The notes: generated by a model from the letters alone, not told the origin. Positions 1 to 10,995 are shown, counted from the first letter of the stretch. The stretch is DNA of 64,000 bases from Persicitalea sp963803495 (GCA_963803495.1 CAWDMP010000002.1:3534001-3598000), one strand, 5' to 3'. Program-made: numbers and translations.

Positions 1-109
1 CGTAAAAATCGACGTCTTCCAGAAACACCCCAATGAACAGGTGCTGAATCAGGGCGATGAGTAATATTTCGTACTTGTTGACGTGGAGCCAGGCCAGGAG
101 TTTCTTCAT
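1..109 (-). CDS. Membrane protein, N-terminal fragment
   Basis: An ATG at 109 opens a leftward reading frame that runs off the window. The 36 visible residues begin MKKLLAWLHVNKYEILLIAL, a short basic stretch followed by one hydrophobic helix, then an acidic segment (EDVDFY). This fits the first transmembrane helix of an inner-membrane protein. The family cannot be named from this length. It lies 34 bp downstream of the heparinase-like gene and could be co-transcribed with it. Confidence 0.5.
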   Translation of the reverse strand, partial: MKKLLAWLHVNKYEILLIALIQHLFIGVFLEDVDFY

Positions 110-143
110 GTGGCGAAGGTACCTCTAATTCTTTTTCAGAAGC

Positions 144-2037
144 TTACCGATCCGAAAGTCTGACCTGAATTTTGCCCCGGCCGTCTTTTGCCAGGTAGGC
201 AGGTACCCTCACTTCCACCCGTTTGAGGCCGGGAATGGTTTTGTCGATTTCGAGCGGCGGTGGATCGAGGGAAATGATCGACACATTCAGCTTGGCCGGG
301 GCCAGGATCGACAGTTTGAGCGCCTTGCCGTCCTGCCTCAGCACCGCCCCGCTTTCGGTAGCCACGACCTCGGCGGTGGTCATGATGGCCCAGGTCAGGT
401 ACTTCGTGTAGTCGTTGGTTTCAAAAGTGTCTTCGATCAGGATTGAATGGTCGCTCTCCTTCACGAAGCGCCGCTGCAGCGATTTTACCTGTCCGGCCAG
501 GGTCGAGGACATGTCGTAGGTCACCTCGGGTTGGCTTCCTTCCCTGAAGTCGGCGATGCCGGTAGTCCCGGTCACGTTGAAGCGTTCATCGTTGACCGTA
601 ATGGTGCTGTGGCCGTGGTTGCCTTTGGTCAGGAGTGTCCAGCGCTCGCAATCCTGGCAGTAGCCAGACAGGTTGAAGCCGATTTTGTTGAGCAGGTAGT
701 ACCGCTGATTGCCAGGGTCGAGTACCCAGCGGACGTCGTTCAGCTCAAAGATAAAACTACCCGCGTCCATGTTGCCGTGGCTGAGCGCTGCCCGTCCGCC
801 TTTGGTCGCCAGGTAGAGGTGACTAGGTACTTCGGGCGCACTGCGAAACACGACGATGGGATTGATGCCTTTTCCGTGCCACGCCAGCGGTAGCTCGCTT
901 TTCGGAAGGCTGCCGGTGCGGCTGCGGTACATGGTCAGGTAGGAAAGCCCAAGGCCCGCCTGCGGTCCAGCCTTATGCGGATTGTCGAAGAAATCCTCTT
1001 CAAACAGCAGCGGGTCGCCCGTTTGGGCCGCAAACCAGGAGAGCAGCACCGAGCCTTGTCCGTCGCGGGTATCGCTGGCGTCGGAGTAGTTGAAGAAAGT
1101 ACCCGACGGCGCGGTGGCAATCAGGCGAAACTGGGCGCTTTCCAGGAAAGCCGGGAGCTCTTTCGAAATACCAAAGTCGGTACCCAGGGCGCTGGTCAGC
1201 ACGCTGGAAGCGATCACGGCGTAGCTCGTGCCGTACCACCAGTAGCTCGGGCCTTCGGGATACACGCCGTCCGGGCCATACTCGGCTCACGGAATGCGTC
1301 ATCTTGTCCAGCGCGCGCGAGATCGTCTTGGCGGCTAGTTCAGGATCTTGGTCAGCAATGGCGAGCGCGGCCGCCACCATGCCGCCGTGGCAGACCGAGT
1401 TCCAGTTGTTGTTTCCTTCGATCCAGCCCATGCGCTGGTTGCCTTCGTCGTAGCTGGACAAGATGCCTTTCTCGATGATGGCCTTTTTGGCGGCGGCCAG
1501 GGTAGATTTGGGCAAGTACTCGCCGACCCAGTCGGTGGCCAGCGCCACGGCAAACGACATCTCGGACACGTCCAGGAAGTGGTCGGGGTTCCAGTCCTGG
1601 AAAGCGACGACCGCTTGCAATTCCCGGTCGATTTTCTCCAAAACTCTCGGATCTTTCCCCATGCGGTACACCATGCACAAAGTACTCATCCGTCGCAGCA
1701 TTTCCCGCGATACAAACAGCAGCCGGAAACCTTCCAATTCCCTTTCTACGACGGGCAGGGGCAAAATCTCAGCCGCTTCCGCTTCCAGGTACTTGTAGTA
1801 TTTCTGAACGTAGGGGTCGTCTTTCAGCTTTTGCCGGATCGTCTTTTCAAGCTGCGGGGTCAGGATGAGCCTGGGCGATTTTTTTGACAGGTTTTTTTTC
1901 AAATACGCCGCTGTGATAGGATTGTCCCAGCGCAAACCGTCCCCTTTGATTTCCTGAGCGAAAAGATTTCTCGGCTGGCAAAGGAAAACAAAGACTGAAA
2001 AGATTAGAAACGAAGAGCATTGAAGTGGACGGCGCAT
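144..2037 (-). CDS. Heparinase II/III family protein (frameshifted)
   Basis: Secreted polysaccharide lyase of the heparinase II/III type, about 630 residues, expected to act in the periplasm on an acidic polysaccharide. The start at 2037 gives a signal peptide (MRRPLQCSSFLIFSVFVFLC, likely cut after LFA). An alpha-helical N-terminal domain carries WIEGNNNWNSVCHGG. The toroid core has the motif GVYPEGPSYWWYGTSY, with a probable catalytic tyrosine, followed by a C-terminal beta-sandwich domain with HGNMDAGSFIF. The two halves lie in different frames. One surplus base near 1284 (GG on the plus strand) breaks the frame between DKMTHSV and the YPEGPSYWW segment, and removing it gives one continuous protein. 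An assembly indel is the simplest explanation. The substrate cannot be told from the sequence. Confidence 0.8.
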
Positions 2038-2284
2038 GGTTTCAAGGTTTTTGGGCAAAGGGAATCCTCAACAAGATAGACGGTAAAATTCAGCATCACC
2101 ACGACATTTCTATACGTAGCTACAAAAACGGAGTGCAAAGATTTGGTCAGATGACGGCGAAAGCCAAAAATAATTTTGTGCTTTTGCTTTTTTTTTTACG
2201 CGAACAGATTAGTTTTGTTGGCATTCTATTTGTCGTAAGCTCACAAGGTTACGGGTCTTTCTTAAAAAATAAACTTCTTACAGG

Positions 2285-3271
2285 ATGAAACTCAAAACCA
2301 AGTTATACGCGGCGGCATTGCTGTTGACGGTTTGTGGCTGTCGATCCGACAAAGTTTTGCCCGATTCCCCCACGCCACCCGTCTCGGTATCGGAGGACAA
2401 ACCGCTTGCGCCGGATTCGGTTCTTTCCTACGTTCCTGTACTAGGGAATGCCGGTCAGGTACGCCAGTTTCCCTTCGGTCCCACCGGGCGGCCCGATACT
2501 TCCGTGCGGCTCGTGGAGTTTACGGATTACAGCGATCGCCGAAAAGTAAAATACCGGACCGTTTTTCAATACGATCAGGCCGGACGGCTGGCGCAGTGGA
2601 CGCGGTACAACAAGGATAGCTTGATCTACTCCCGACATAGCTACGCGTATGAAGCGGGAGGAAAGATCAGGGTGAAGGTTGAAAAGAACCAAAGTACCGA
2701 CTTGGCCGAGCTTTTTTACGGATTCTTGAAAAACAACGACCTCGAAGTGAGCTATCTTTCGTCGTTCGAACCGACAGCGGGTAGCAACGTGCTTCTATCG
2801 AGGACGGACGACGTAAAGACACCCTTTTTTATACAAACCATCGGTATCACCCATTCTCGGCTCAGCTTCGGAACTGACGGACAGTTGGTAAGGGAAGACG
2901 TACTTTCCAGCAGCGGGGAAAATGCCGGGGTGGTTTCTTCGAGAATATTCAAAAGAAACGAGACCGGGAACATCGCTTTTGTTCATCTCAAATCGGCCAA
3001 AGAGGAGCGGGTGGAGTACTATACCTACGACGACAAACCTAACCCCTATCGAACCACGGGGGATGTCATGCTTTTGAAGGACCTGATTCCGGGAGAAATG
3101 GCGGGCGTTTCAAATATAAATAACGTGTTGATCTCAACAGTCTTTACCAAAAATGGCAATTCTGCCTACCATTACGTGTACGAATACCGACCGGACGGTT
3201 ATCCCTTCGTGATGCGGTCTTTTTACCAGGGAGCGCTTGTGAATACAAGGAAATTTGTATACAATCGATAG
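2285..3271 (+). CDS. Lipoprotein, YD-repeat-like, paralog 1
   Basis: A 328-residue predicted lipoprotein. The N-terminus MKLKTKLYAAALLLTVCGC has a lipobox ending in Cys19 or nearby. The body is beta-rich with RHS/YD-like strands (FQYDQAGRLAQWTRY, YTYDDKPNPY, YEYRPDGYP). It is a tandem paralog of the next gene. Both share LAPDS...PVLGxAxxVRxFPFG, the DDKPNPY block and the YEYRPDGYP end. It is preceded by about 250 bp without a gene, holding a poly-T run near 2190 and a TAATTTTG box at 2171. No enzyme motif is visible and the function is unknown; a surface or periplasmic binding role is only a guess. Confidence 0.7.
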   Translation: MKLKTKLYAAALLLTVCGCRSDKVLPDSPTPPVSVSEDKPLAPDSVLSYVPVLGNAGQVRQFPFGPTGRPDTSVRLVEFTDYSDRRKVKYRTVFQYDQAGRLAQWTRYNKDSLIYSRHSYAYEAGGKIRVKVEKNQSTDLAELFYGFLKNNDLEVSYLSSFEPTAGSNVLLSRTDDVKTPFFIQTIGITHSRLSFGTDGQLVREDVLSSSGENAGVVSSRIFKRNETGNIAFVHLKSAKEERVEYYTYDDKPNPYRTTGDVMLLKDLIPGEMAGVSNINNVLISTVFTKNGNSAYHYVYEYRPDGYPFVMRSFYQGALVNTRKFVYNR

Positions 3272-3325
3272 GTAGTCTGCGATTTGTTTGGGTGTTTATT
3301 TAATATTACCGCCAACTGAAAAATC

Positions 3326-4279
3326 ATGAAAAATACAAGCCAACTCTTGCTACTCGCTTCACTGACCTTACTAGCGAGCTGCCAACGCGAAAGAAGCGGG
3401 ATTTTCTATATAGACCCCGCGCCTGTTTTTCAGGCAAAGCCTGCTAACCCGCTGGCCCCCGATTCGATCAATTCTTTCAGGCCGGTCTTGGGAGATGCCA
3501 ACGTAGTACGACGATTTCCTTTCGGCGCATCCGATAAGCCTTCCAGTTCATTGAGGCTAATGGAGGTCAATAGAATCTCCGGTTCTGGCTCGCTGAAAAC
3601 TGTTTATCAATACGATGATTCAGGCAGGTTGTCTGCAATCACTGACTATATCGAGCCTGACGTGAGGTTAGAAAAGCGCACTTACCAGCGTGACGGTTCG
3701 TCAGCACTTCCCAGCATTTCTACCGAAATAAACAGGATAAAAGTGTACGGGTATCTTGGGCCTTTGAAGGATGAACTTGTGCTGAGTACCTCAACTAAAT
3801 ACGAGCCCACTGACGAAACGAAATCCTGGATTTTGAAGTCGGAGGAGGCGAATCCTTCCGTTTTCAGTTTAAAGCCAGGAACGACTCGTATAAGGCAGGG
3901 ATTCGGAATGACCGGAGCGCTGGTGTGGGAGGAGGAGATTTATCTTAATGCAGCAGATGCGACAATCACAGCTTACAAGCTATTTAGGCGAGATGCCGAG
4001 GGCAACGCTGTCTTTGTCCGCTCAGTCGATAAATACCAGGTTTTCGAGGAAACTATATCTTACGATGATAAGCCAAACCCTTACTACCTGACCGGGGACA
4101 TCGTGTCACTAAAGGCAACGAACCGGAACAATATCTTGACGCGGAGGGCGATCGAAAATGGGCGAACAACTAATCGGCGTTACGAATACGAATACCGTCC
4201 CGATGGCTACCCCTCGCGGGTGAAATCGTATAGAAACGGAGAGTTGGATAGCACGATGGAGTTCGTTTATAATCAGTAA
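3326..4279 (+). CDS. Lipoprotein, YD-repeat-like, paralog 2
   Basis: A 317-residue lipoprotein 54 bp after its paralog. The signal peptide MKNTSQLLLLASLTLLASC ends in a good lipobox (LLASC). It shares with the preceding protein the LAPDS motif near residue 43, FPFG, a YQYDDSGRLSAITDY strand, SYDDKPNPYYLTGD near residue 250, and the C-terminal YEYRPDGYP...FVYNQ. The pair most likely arose by tandem duplication followed by wide divergence outside these blocks. No known catalytic motif is seen, so function is unknown. Confidence 0.7.
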   Translation: MKNTSQLLLLASLTLLASCQRERSGIFYIDPAPVFQAKPANPLAPDSINSFRPVLGDANVVRRFPFGASDKPSSSLRLMEVNRISGSGSLKTVYQYDDSGRLSAITDYIEPDVRLEKRTYQRDGSSALPSISTEINRIKVYGYLGPLKDELVLSTSTKYEPTDETKSWILKSEEANPSVFSLKPGTTRIRQGFGMTGALVWEEEIYLNAADATITAYKLFRRDAEGNAVFVRSVDKYQVFEETISYDDKPNPYYLTGDIVSLKATNRNNILTRRAIENGRTTNRRYEYEYRPDGYPSRVKSYRNGELDSTMEFVYNQ

Positions 4280-4312
4280 AACAACAGACTAGCCCTTCAA
4301 AGGTGCATTCGA

Positions 4313-4611
4313 TTATTTCGGAGGAAACTTCTTGAAGACATCACCGCGCGGCCCGATGGTCATCAGATGGATTATTTTGAGCACGCCATCCTCGTATTTC
4401 AATCCGATCCGCCAGCCGCCCAGCCTGATTCGGTAGTACTCCTCATACCCAGCCATTTTTTTGAGGTTGGGAATTTCGTTGATAAAGTTTGCTGATTCTA
4501 TTTTCTGATAAACTTTGTCAAATTGAGCCTGAATTTGTCAAATTGAGCCTGAATATGACCCGGGCATTTTTTCAGTTGTTTAGAAAATTGCTTTTCGACG
4601 ACTATAACCAT
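4313..4611 (-). pseudogene. RelE/ParE-type toxin, disrupted by a 20-bp duplication
   Basis: The frame starts MVIVVEKQFSKQLKKCPGHI and stops early after FIRK. Removing one copy of the 20-bp repeat at 4514-4553 restores a 92-residue protein with the blocks KIESANFINEIPNLKKMAGY, YYRIRLGGWRIGLKYEDG and IIHLMTIGPRGDVFKKFPPK. These are typical of a RelE/ParE-family mRNA-interferase or gyrase-targeting toxin, with the basic R...R...K residues in place. Its start overlaps the antitoxin stop by 10 nt, the common antitoxin-first arrangement. As written, the toxin is inactive. Unlike the single-base indels elsewhere, this lesion is a clean tandem duplication and may be a true mutation. Confidence 0.75.
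4514..4553. repeat. Perfect 20-bp tandem duplication
   Basis: The unit tttgtcaaattgagcctgaa occurs twice back to back (4514-4533 and 4534-4553) with no mismatch. It lies inside the toxin gene and shifts its frame, since 20 is not a multiple of 3. Loss of one copy by slippage would restore the toxin. Confidence 0.95.
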
Positions 4612-4901
4612 CCCATCTCTTTCTTGAAGTCATCAGACGAAATATATTCGCTGTCGGGTGAGTTCTCAATCTCCTCCATAATCTTTCCCAGCAGGAAGTC
4701 TTCAAGTTCTTCATCCTCAATCAGAACAACGATTTTCTCTATTTCGTCTTCGTTCCAATTACCGCGTTGTTTCTTCACGGAAAAATGCGAGGGCATCATC
4801 CCGATTTTTCTAGCAATGAAAGCATTTTTATAACCTGACCTATCGATCAGTGCCGCCATTCGGCTCTTTAATTCCCGGTAGTTTTGGACGATCTCAACCA
4901 T
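4602..4901 (-). CDS. HTH-type antitoxin of a RelE/ParE-like module
   Basis: A 99-residue protein starting at 4901 (MVEIVQNYRELKSRMAALID). An upstream start at 4991 in the same frame would add a hydrophobic, unlikely N-terminus. The segment SGYKNAFIARKIGMMPSHFS reads as an XRE/Cro-type helix-turn-helix. The C-terminus is acidic (EDEELEDFLLGKIMEEIENS) and would wrap the toxin. It comes first in the pair, its stop overlaps the toxin ATG, and it probably represses the pair's own promoter. With the toxin broken, it may remain only as a repressor. Confidence 0.7.
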   Translation of the reverse strand: MVEIVQNYRELKSRMAALIDRSGYKNAFIARKIGMMPSHFSVKKQRGNWNEDEIEKIVVLIEDEELEDFLLGKIMEEIENSPDSEYISSDDFKKEMGWL

Positions 4902-4995
4902 AATTATAGCTTTTAATAACAAAATCTGTAATCCCAGACTACAAATTAAACGATAAATTTCCCAAAATCGAATTAAGACCGGGAAAAACATTCTC

Positions 4996-6100
<1,105 letters not shown>

Positions 6101-6111
6101 GGGAAGTCGGG

Positions 6112-7369
6112 TTAAATGGCGGCGGGCGGTCGATTGGGCAGTCGGACCCGGAAAGTAGTACCCACGCCGGGACTACTCTCAAACGAGATTTCGCCCCGCA
6201 TCAGGTCAACGTATTTCTTGACGATGTTGAGGCCCAGACCCGTTCCCTGAGCAGTACCGGCGTTGTGCGCGCGGAAAAAACGGTCGAAGACGTACGGTTG
6301 GTCGCCGTCCGGAATGCCAATTCCCTGGTCCTGGATTGTGGAAGTGAACGCTTTCGTCGTCCACGCGGGTACTGAGTCGAATCAGCGTGTGCGGCGCGGA
6401 GTACTTGATGGCGTTGGAAAGCAGGTTGATCAGCACGTTGCGTACCAGGTGGGCGTCCAGCCAGGCCTCGGCCGGGCCCTCATGCCGGTACTTGATTTGC
6501 TGCCCTTCCCGGCATACGCCGCGTATTTCTTCGATCAAATCCTGGCAGTGGTCGCGCACGTCTACCCGCGCCGGGATGCTGTGCATGTGGCCTTCTTCGA
6601 GCTTGCCGATGGACAGGAAATCGTTCAGGATTTCGGTCAGGTTGTTTACCGCCGACTTGATGCGCAGCACGTGCTTCTGCCGCTTTTCATCCTGCGCCGT
6701 CTCGACGTACCGCCCAATCAGCGACGCCGAGGACAGGATGGTGGCCAACGGCGTGCGGAATTCGTGCGAGGCGATGGTGACAAACTGGCTTTTCATGTCG
6801 TTCAGTTCGCGTTCTTTTTCCAAAGCCCGAACTGCTTCCCCTTGTGATTTTTCCAGTTTCAAAAGGGTTTCAGCCAGTTCGCGGGTACGTTGCTCTACCC
6901 GCATTTCCAGCTCGGTGTTGAGCTTTTGAATCTCACTGTTGGCAACCAGAATGGCGCTCTCCTGCCGTTTGCGATTCGTGATGTCCACCACGAAGGCCAC
7001 CACGAAGTGGCCTTCGCTGGTAGCGAACGGGCTCAGGCTCACTTCCACCGGAAATTCGGTACCATCGCGCTTGCGGCCAAACAGGTCGCGGTTGTGGCCC
7101 ATGCCCCTGGCGTGCGGTGCTTCCAGGTAGTCGGCGCGCAGGTGCACGTGATGCTGGGCGAGCGGGCCAGGCACCAGCATTTCTATTTTGTTCCCCACCA
7201 ACTCCTCCTCCTCGTAGCCGAACAGGCGGTTGGCCGTCGGGTTGACCATCGCGATGGTAGCTTGTCCGTCCACGACCAGAATCCCCTCCGTCGCGTACTC
7301 GAAGAGCGCGTTGAGCATTTCGATATGCCGCATTGTTTCTTGGGTATGTTGACTGTACAATGCGAACAT
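6112..7369 (-). CDS. PAS-domain sensor histidine kinase (frameshifted near 3' end)
   Basis: Cytoplasmic kinase with no transmembrane segment. It has a PAS domain at residues about 18-130 (EGILVVDG, GYEEEELVG, GRKRDGTEFPVEVSLSP), a coiled coil to about 195, an H-box (ASHEFRTPLATI) and an N-box (NVLINLLSNAIKYS). G1 (DQGIGIPDG) and G2 (GTGLGLNIVKKY) follow, but only after correction of one surplus base near 6352-6354 (TTT on the plus strand). The corrected frame ends in TAA at 6112. The stop lies 11 bp before the response regulator, and the gene follows the SafE-like gene by 19 bp. M13 is an alternative start. The PAS sequence resembles the FixL/NtrB class; whether it binds heme cannot be said. 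Confidence 0.8.
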
Positions 7370-7388
7370 ACTATTTTTTCGGAGAGGT

Positions 7389-8105
7389 TCACTGCTCTGG
7401 CCCGCCGTGGCAGAGCGGAATCTCGGTGGGAGCGGCGGAATAGAGCGGGCCGGCCGGAACCCGAATCAACAATCCCCGACCCAGCAGCCAAATCCCGGCT
7501 ACGGCGACCATGACCGGCGTCAGACGGCGCATGTGGCTTCGCAAGGCCGGACTAAACCACTGCTTGAAAAAGCCGACGGCCATCATCATGGGGAGCGTAC
7601 CCAGCCCGAAGGCCAGCATGTAGGCCGCGCCGGTCGTGGCGCTACCCGTGCCGATCGAGCTGATCAATGCCAGGTAGACCAGCCCGCAGGGAAGCAGTCC
7701 GTTGAGCATGCCGAGGGTAGCCTGACCGCTGAGCTTGTGGCTGCGAAGACGAGTAGCCATGTGGCTTCTCAGCCGACCGATCAGCTTTTGCCAAATCGCC
7801 GGTACCTTCAGCAGCCGATCGAGGCGCGCGGGCCACGCTACGTAAAGCAGCATCGCTACCCCGGCGATGATGGACAGGTACCTCAAGTACCCGACCCACA
7901 GCATCGCACCACCCAACGCGCCGATGGTGGCCCCCAAGATAGCGTAGGTACTAACCCGCCCAAAATTGTAGGTCAACAGCCCCGCCCACTGCCGCAACCG
8001 GCTGCCGCGATGCACCGGCAACGCCAGCGCAATCGGCCCGCACATCCCCAGGCAGTGGAAGCTACTCAGCAGGCCGAGGGTGAAGGCAAGAAAGGGTGTG
8101 TAATT
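7389..8105 (-). CDS. SafE/TauE-like (DsbD_2) membrane protein, start unresolved
   Basis: A polytopic inner-membrane protein of about 235 residues, of the sulfite exporter TauE/SafE family. The variant found beside cbb3 oxidase genes is thought to help copper handling or cytochrome maturation. Conserved segments are FHCLGMCGPIALALP, a central hydrophilic loop, and MLNGLLPCGLVYLAL. The CxxxCG-like and PCG motifs are the family signature. Sequence typical of the N-terminus (FTLGLLSSFHCLG) precedes the first ATG at 8045, so the real start is upstream. No ATG, GTG or TTG is available there, so a start may have been lost by an indel in the repeat at 8101-8178. It lies between ccoH and the kinase gene. 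Confidence 0.75.
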   Translation of the reverse strand, partial: NYTPFLAFTLGLLSSFHCLGMCGPIALALPVHRGSRLRQWAGLLTYNFGRVSTYAILGATIGALGGAMLWVGYLRYLSIIAGVAMLLYVAWPARLDRLLKVPAIWQKLIGRLRSHMATRLRSHKLSGQATLGMLNGLLPCGLVYLALISSIGTGSATTGAAYMLAFGLGTLPMMMAVGFFKQWFSPALRSHMRRLTPVMVAVAGIWLLGRGLLIRVPAGPLYSAAPTEIPLCHGGPEQ

Positions 8106-8178
8106 GTTGATTTGTGTAATCGTTGAATTGTTGACAGGTAACAGATCAAATGCATCTCATAATTCATAATTCATTCAC
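8101..8178. repeat. Intergenic inverted-repeat element, copy 1
   Basis: A left arm of imperfect TTGTTGATTTG-like units (8101-8134) and a right arm of AATTCATAATTCATTCAC (8161-8178) flank about 26 bp. The right arm encodes the last residues and stop of ccoH. Similar elements stand at 11.2, 25.7, 29.5, 30.7 and 32.7 kb. Confidence 0.5.
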
Positions 8179-8616
8179 TACCACCGCCCCTTCGTTCCAG
8201 TAGGTAGTCTGTTGGTTTTTCCAGTCGAATTGGAGGAGGTAGCGGCCTTTCTGAATTTTGCTCAGCGGAATAGCCTGCTGATTTTGCGCATCGGCCAGAA
8301 TAGCGAACTCGATGTCTTTCCCGTTGTCGGACGGACAGTAGAACCGTACTCTGCCTGACAAATCCCGACTCGCAAACTCGGCGGGATACTTGATTTCCAA
8401 GGCCGTGTCGGTTATTTCCCAGCGCAATGGCGCAGTCAGGGCCTTTGAGCGCTGGGTTTTGTCGATTTTGTTCTGAAAATCGAGTTCCAAAGCGTAGTAG
8501 TCTTCCGAGACCAGATCCACGCGCTGGGTTGTAGTCAGCGCTACCAAGCCCAGAATGCCGATTACAAAAGCTACATACAGCATGGCGATGCCGGTACCCC
8601 AGTTAATTTTTTTCAT
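8164..8616 (-). CDS. ccoH: FixH/CcoH family protein
   Basis: A 150-residue protein of the FixH family, required for cbb3 oxidase assembly together with the CcoI copper ATPase. There is one N-terminal transmembrane helix (GTGIAMLYVAFVIGILGLVA), followed by the family segment VDLVSEDYYALELDFQNKID and a periplasmic beta-sandwich domain. It starts 55 bp after ccoG. The last codons and stop lie inside a repeat element, so the C-terminus VVNEL may be repeat-derived. Confidence 0.9.
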   Translation of the reverse strand: MKKINWGTGIAMLYVAFVIGILGLVALTTTQRVDLVSEDYYALELDFQNKIDKTQRSKALTAPLRWEITDTALEIKYPAEFASRDLSGRVRFYCPSDNGKDIEFAILADAQNQQAIPLSKIQKGRYLLQFDWKNQQTTYWNEGAVVVNEL

Positions 8617-8671
8617 AGTTAGTTGTATTAAGTCCCAACACCAGTTCTACATTTTGAACTCATGAACTCTC

Positions 8672-10072
8672 TTACTGCGGTGCCACGAACGTCGTTTGAA
8701 ATTCTTCGATTTTTTTCTCTCCCCGATACACCGAAAATTTTACTTCCGTCAGGCGTTTTTTAATAACTGACTTAGGCATGATCACAAACAAACTGCCTTG
8801 CGACAGGCCCGCGGGTTCAAGCGTCAGGTCTGGCGTTCCGGCAAATTTGAGGGTAGCGTCGGCCGATTCGAGTACTAGCTTTGGCTTGATCTCGTGGTTG
8901 GTTTTATTAAAAATCTTAAAGTTATAGAGGTTGCTCACCGTGCCGTCGCCGTTGTCGATGAACGTGGTACCCGGCACGCGGAAAAGCGTCGTCTCGGTGT
9001 CGGTGCGGGTAGCCACCACGAAGCCCAGGGCACCCCACAGCAGCGCCAGCACCAGGGCGTAGCCCACCACCCGCGGCGTGACGAACTTCTTGCGGCCGTC
9101 GGCAATGGAATTCTCGGAGGCGTAGCGGATCAGCCCGCGCGGCAGGTTTACCTTGTCCATGATGTTGTCACAGGCGTCGATGCAGGCCGTGCAGTTGACG
9201 CACTCCATTTGGGTACCGTTGCGGATGTCGATGCCCGTCGGGCAAACCGCCACACACTGCTGGCAGGTGATGCAGTCTCCGGCCTCGCGTTCTTCATTCT
9301 TGCGTAGCTTGGCGCGGGGCTCGCCGCGTTCGTAGTCGTAGGCCACCACCATCGAGTTGCGGTCCAGCAGTACCCCCTGCAAGCGACCATAGGGACAAAT
9401 GACCGTACACACCTGGTCACGGGCCCAGGCGAACACGAAATAGAATACCAGCGTGAAGCCCACCACGCCGCCAAACAGCGACAGGTGCTCGGCGAGCGGC
9501 TCGGTGACGATTTTCTTCAACTCGTCTACGCCCACGACGTAGGCCAGCAACAGGTTAGCGATCACGAACGAAATCAGCAGGAAAATACTCCACTTGCTGA
9601 CTTTCTTGATGATTTTATCGGTCGTCCAGGGTGCCTGGTCGAGTCGCTTCTGCTGCGTGTGGGTACCTTCGATGGCGAATTCGATCTTGCGAAAAACCAT
9701 TTCCAGAAAAATAGTCTGCGGACAAGCCCAGCCGCAGAACAATCGCCCGAACACCGCCGTGAACAACACGATGAAGACCATGAACGACAGCATCGCCAGC
9801 CCGAACAGCCAGTAGTCCTGTGGCCCGATGAACAGCCCGAAGAGGATGATTTTGCGCTCGATGACATTGAACAAAAACATCGGTTGGCCGTCCATCCTGA
9901 CGAAAGGTCCCGCGAAAAGCAACCCCAGCGCCACCGCCGCAAACCAGGCGCGGCGCCGGTGCCAAAAGCCTTCCGGCTCCTGGGGATAAAACCAGTTGCG
10001 CTTACCCTCCTCATCGACCGCATCGTAGTGGTCGCGAAAAGATTCGTCGAAGTTTTCGTAGGGAGATTTCAT
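8672..10072 (-). CDS. ccoG: Cytochrome c oxidase accessory protein CcoG
   Basis: A membrane ferredoxin of the CcoG/RdxA/FixG family that reduces copper during cbb3 oxidase assembly. The start at 10072 (MKSPYENFDESF) follows the ccoP stop by 16 bp; the upstream ATG at 10108 would overlap ccoP. It has several transmembrane helices, a CGWACPQTIF motif, and two 4Fe-4S clusters in CITCQQCVAVCPTGID and CVNCTACIDACD. The C-terminal domain is immunoglobulin-like (residues about 350-466) after one more helix. The frame is intact and length is normal for the family. Confidence 0.93.
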   Translation of the reverse strand: MKSPYENFDESFRDHYDAVDEEGKRNWFYPQEPEGFWHRRRAWFAAVALGLLFAGPFVRMDGQPMFLFNVIERKIILFGLFIGPQDYWLFGLAMLSFMVFIVLFTAVFGRLFCGWACPQTIFLEMVFRKIEFAIEGTHTQQKRLDQAPWTTDKIIKKVSKWSIFLLISFVIANLLLAYVVGVDELKKIVTEPLAEHLSLFGGVVGFTLVFYFVFAWARDQVCTVICPYGRLQGVLLDRNSMVVAYDYERGEPRAKLRKNEEREAGDCITCQQCVAVCPTGIDIRNGTQMECVNCTACIDACDNIMDKVNLPRGLIRYASENSIADGRKKFVTPRVVGYALVLALLWGALGFVVATRTDTETTLFRVPGTTFIDNGDGTVSNLYNFKIFNKTNHEIKPKLVLESADATLKFAGTPDLTLEPAGLSQGSLFVIMPKSVIKKRLTEVKFSVYRGEKKIEEFQTTFVAPQ

Positions 10073-10088
10073 ACTATGGGGCGATGGC

Positions 10089-10995
10089 CTATTGCTTTGC
10101 GGCTTCAATGGCCTGCGGTACCGGATTGGAAGGTACTTCTGCGGGTGTTTCGTACAGTTCTCCCTGCGGTTCTTTCGGGATGGCGGGTTGGGTGCCGTGG
10201 AGTTCGGCCAGTACGTAGCTGGCTACTTTCTGTAAATCCTGCGGCGGTAGTTGCTTCTCCCACGAAATCATGCCCTTCTCGGGAAAACCGTACTTGACGG
10301 CTTTAAAAACATCCTGAATCTCGCCACCGTGCAGCCAGTAGTTATCCGTAAGGTTGGGCCCGACACCGCCCCCGCCGTCGGCGGCGTGGCAGGCGGCGCA
10401 TTTCTCGGTAAAAATCACGCCGCCTTCTTTGATCAGCGGCCCTTCGGTGAGCAGCGCGACGTTTTCCTCGTTGATGCCCGCCCCCATCTTTTCGACGTAG
10501 GCCTTCTGCTGGATTTCGGCCATCGCCAGTTCACTTTCCAATTCCTGGGCCTGCAATTCGCCGAAGCCAAAGGCGTGGTAGTATGCGCTGTACGCAATCG
10601 CAAACACTACCGTACCGACAAACATGAACTTGCAGCCAGGGCGGCATGCGGTTGTCCAGCTCGTGGATACCGTCGTACTCGTGGCCCGCCAGCAGGATTT
10701 TCTCCTCCTTGTTAAGCGGGGTGGAAAAGCCCACGAACTTGCGCCACCACACCGGACTGAACAGCGGTGTAGTATTTTCCTGCGCCTCGGCGGTTTGGAG
10801 GTGAGCGGGTGTGGTGATTTTCTGGTAGAGCATCACGACCTGCACCAGCACAACGACCAGAATCAGGATCACGCACGCCAGCATGAACAATACGGTGTAC
10901 CACAATACGCTCTGATAGGGCGTGGCCTCGGCCCCCTGGGCAAAGGCAGCGGGAAACAGCAGCAGACCCAGTACCGTCAGTAGCGTTTTTTTGAT
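10089..10995 (-). CDS. ccoP: cbb3 oxidase subunit CcoP, c-type cytochrome (frameshifted)
   Basis: Diheme or monoheme c-type subunit passing electrons to CcoO/CcoN. The region KKTLLTVLGLLLFPAAFAQG reads as a signal peptide, followed by a transmembrane helix (FMLACVILILVVVLVQVVML), a second helix (FVGTVVFAIAYSAYYHAFGF), and a cytochrome c domain with a single visible CxxCH (CAACHAADGGG) and a GMISW methionine segment. One surplus base near 10632 breaks the frame after MPPWL. No ATG sits at the expected start: codon ATC (10993-10995) stands where ATG would fit, and the frame continues upstream into ccoQ. The start is therefore uncertain; a start error or a CcoQ-CcoP fusion are both possible. Confidence 0.75.

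Noticed and set aside
6944..7320. Firm call of a heme-binding FixL oxygen sensor
   Set aside because: The histidines lie in a region where ordinary PAS domains also carry RH-type residues, and the distal FixL arginine position is histidine here.
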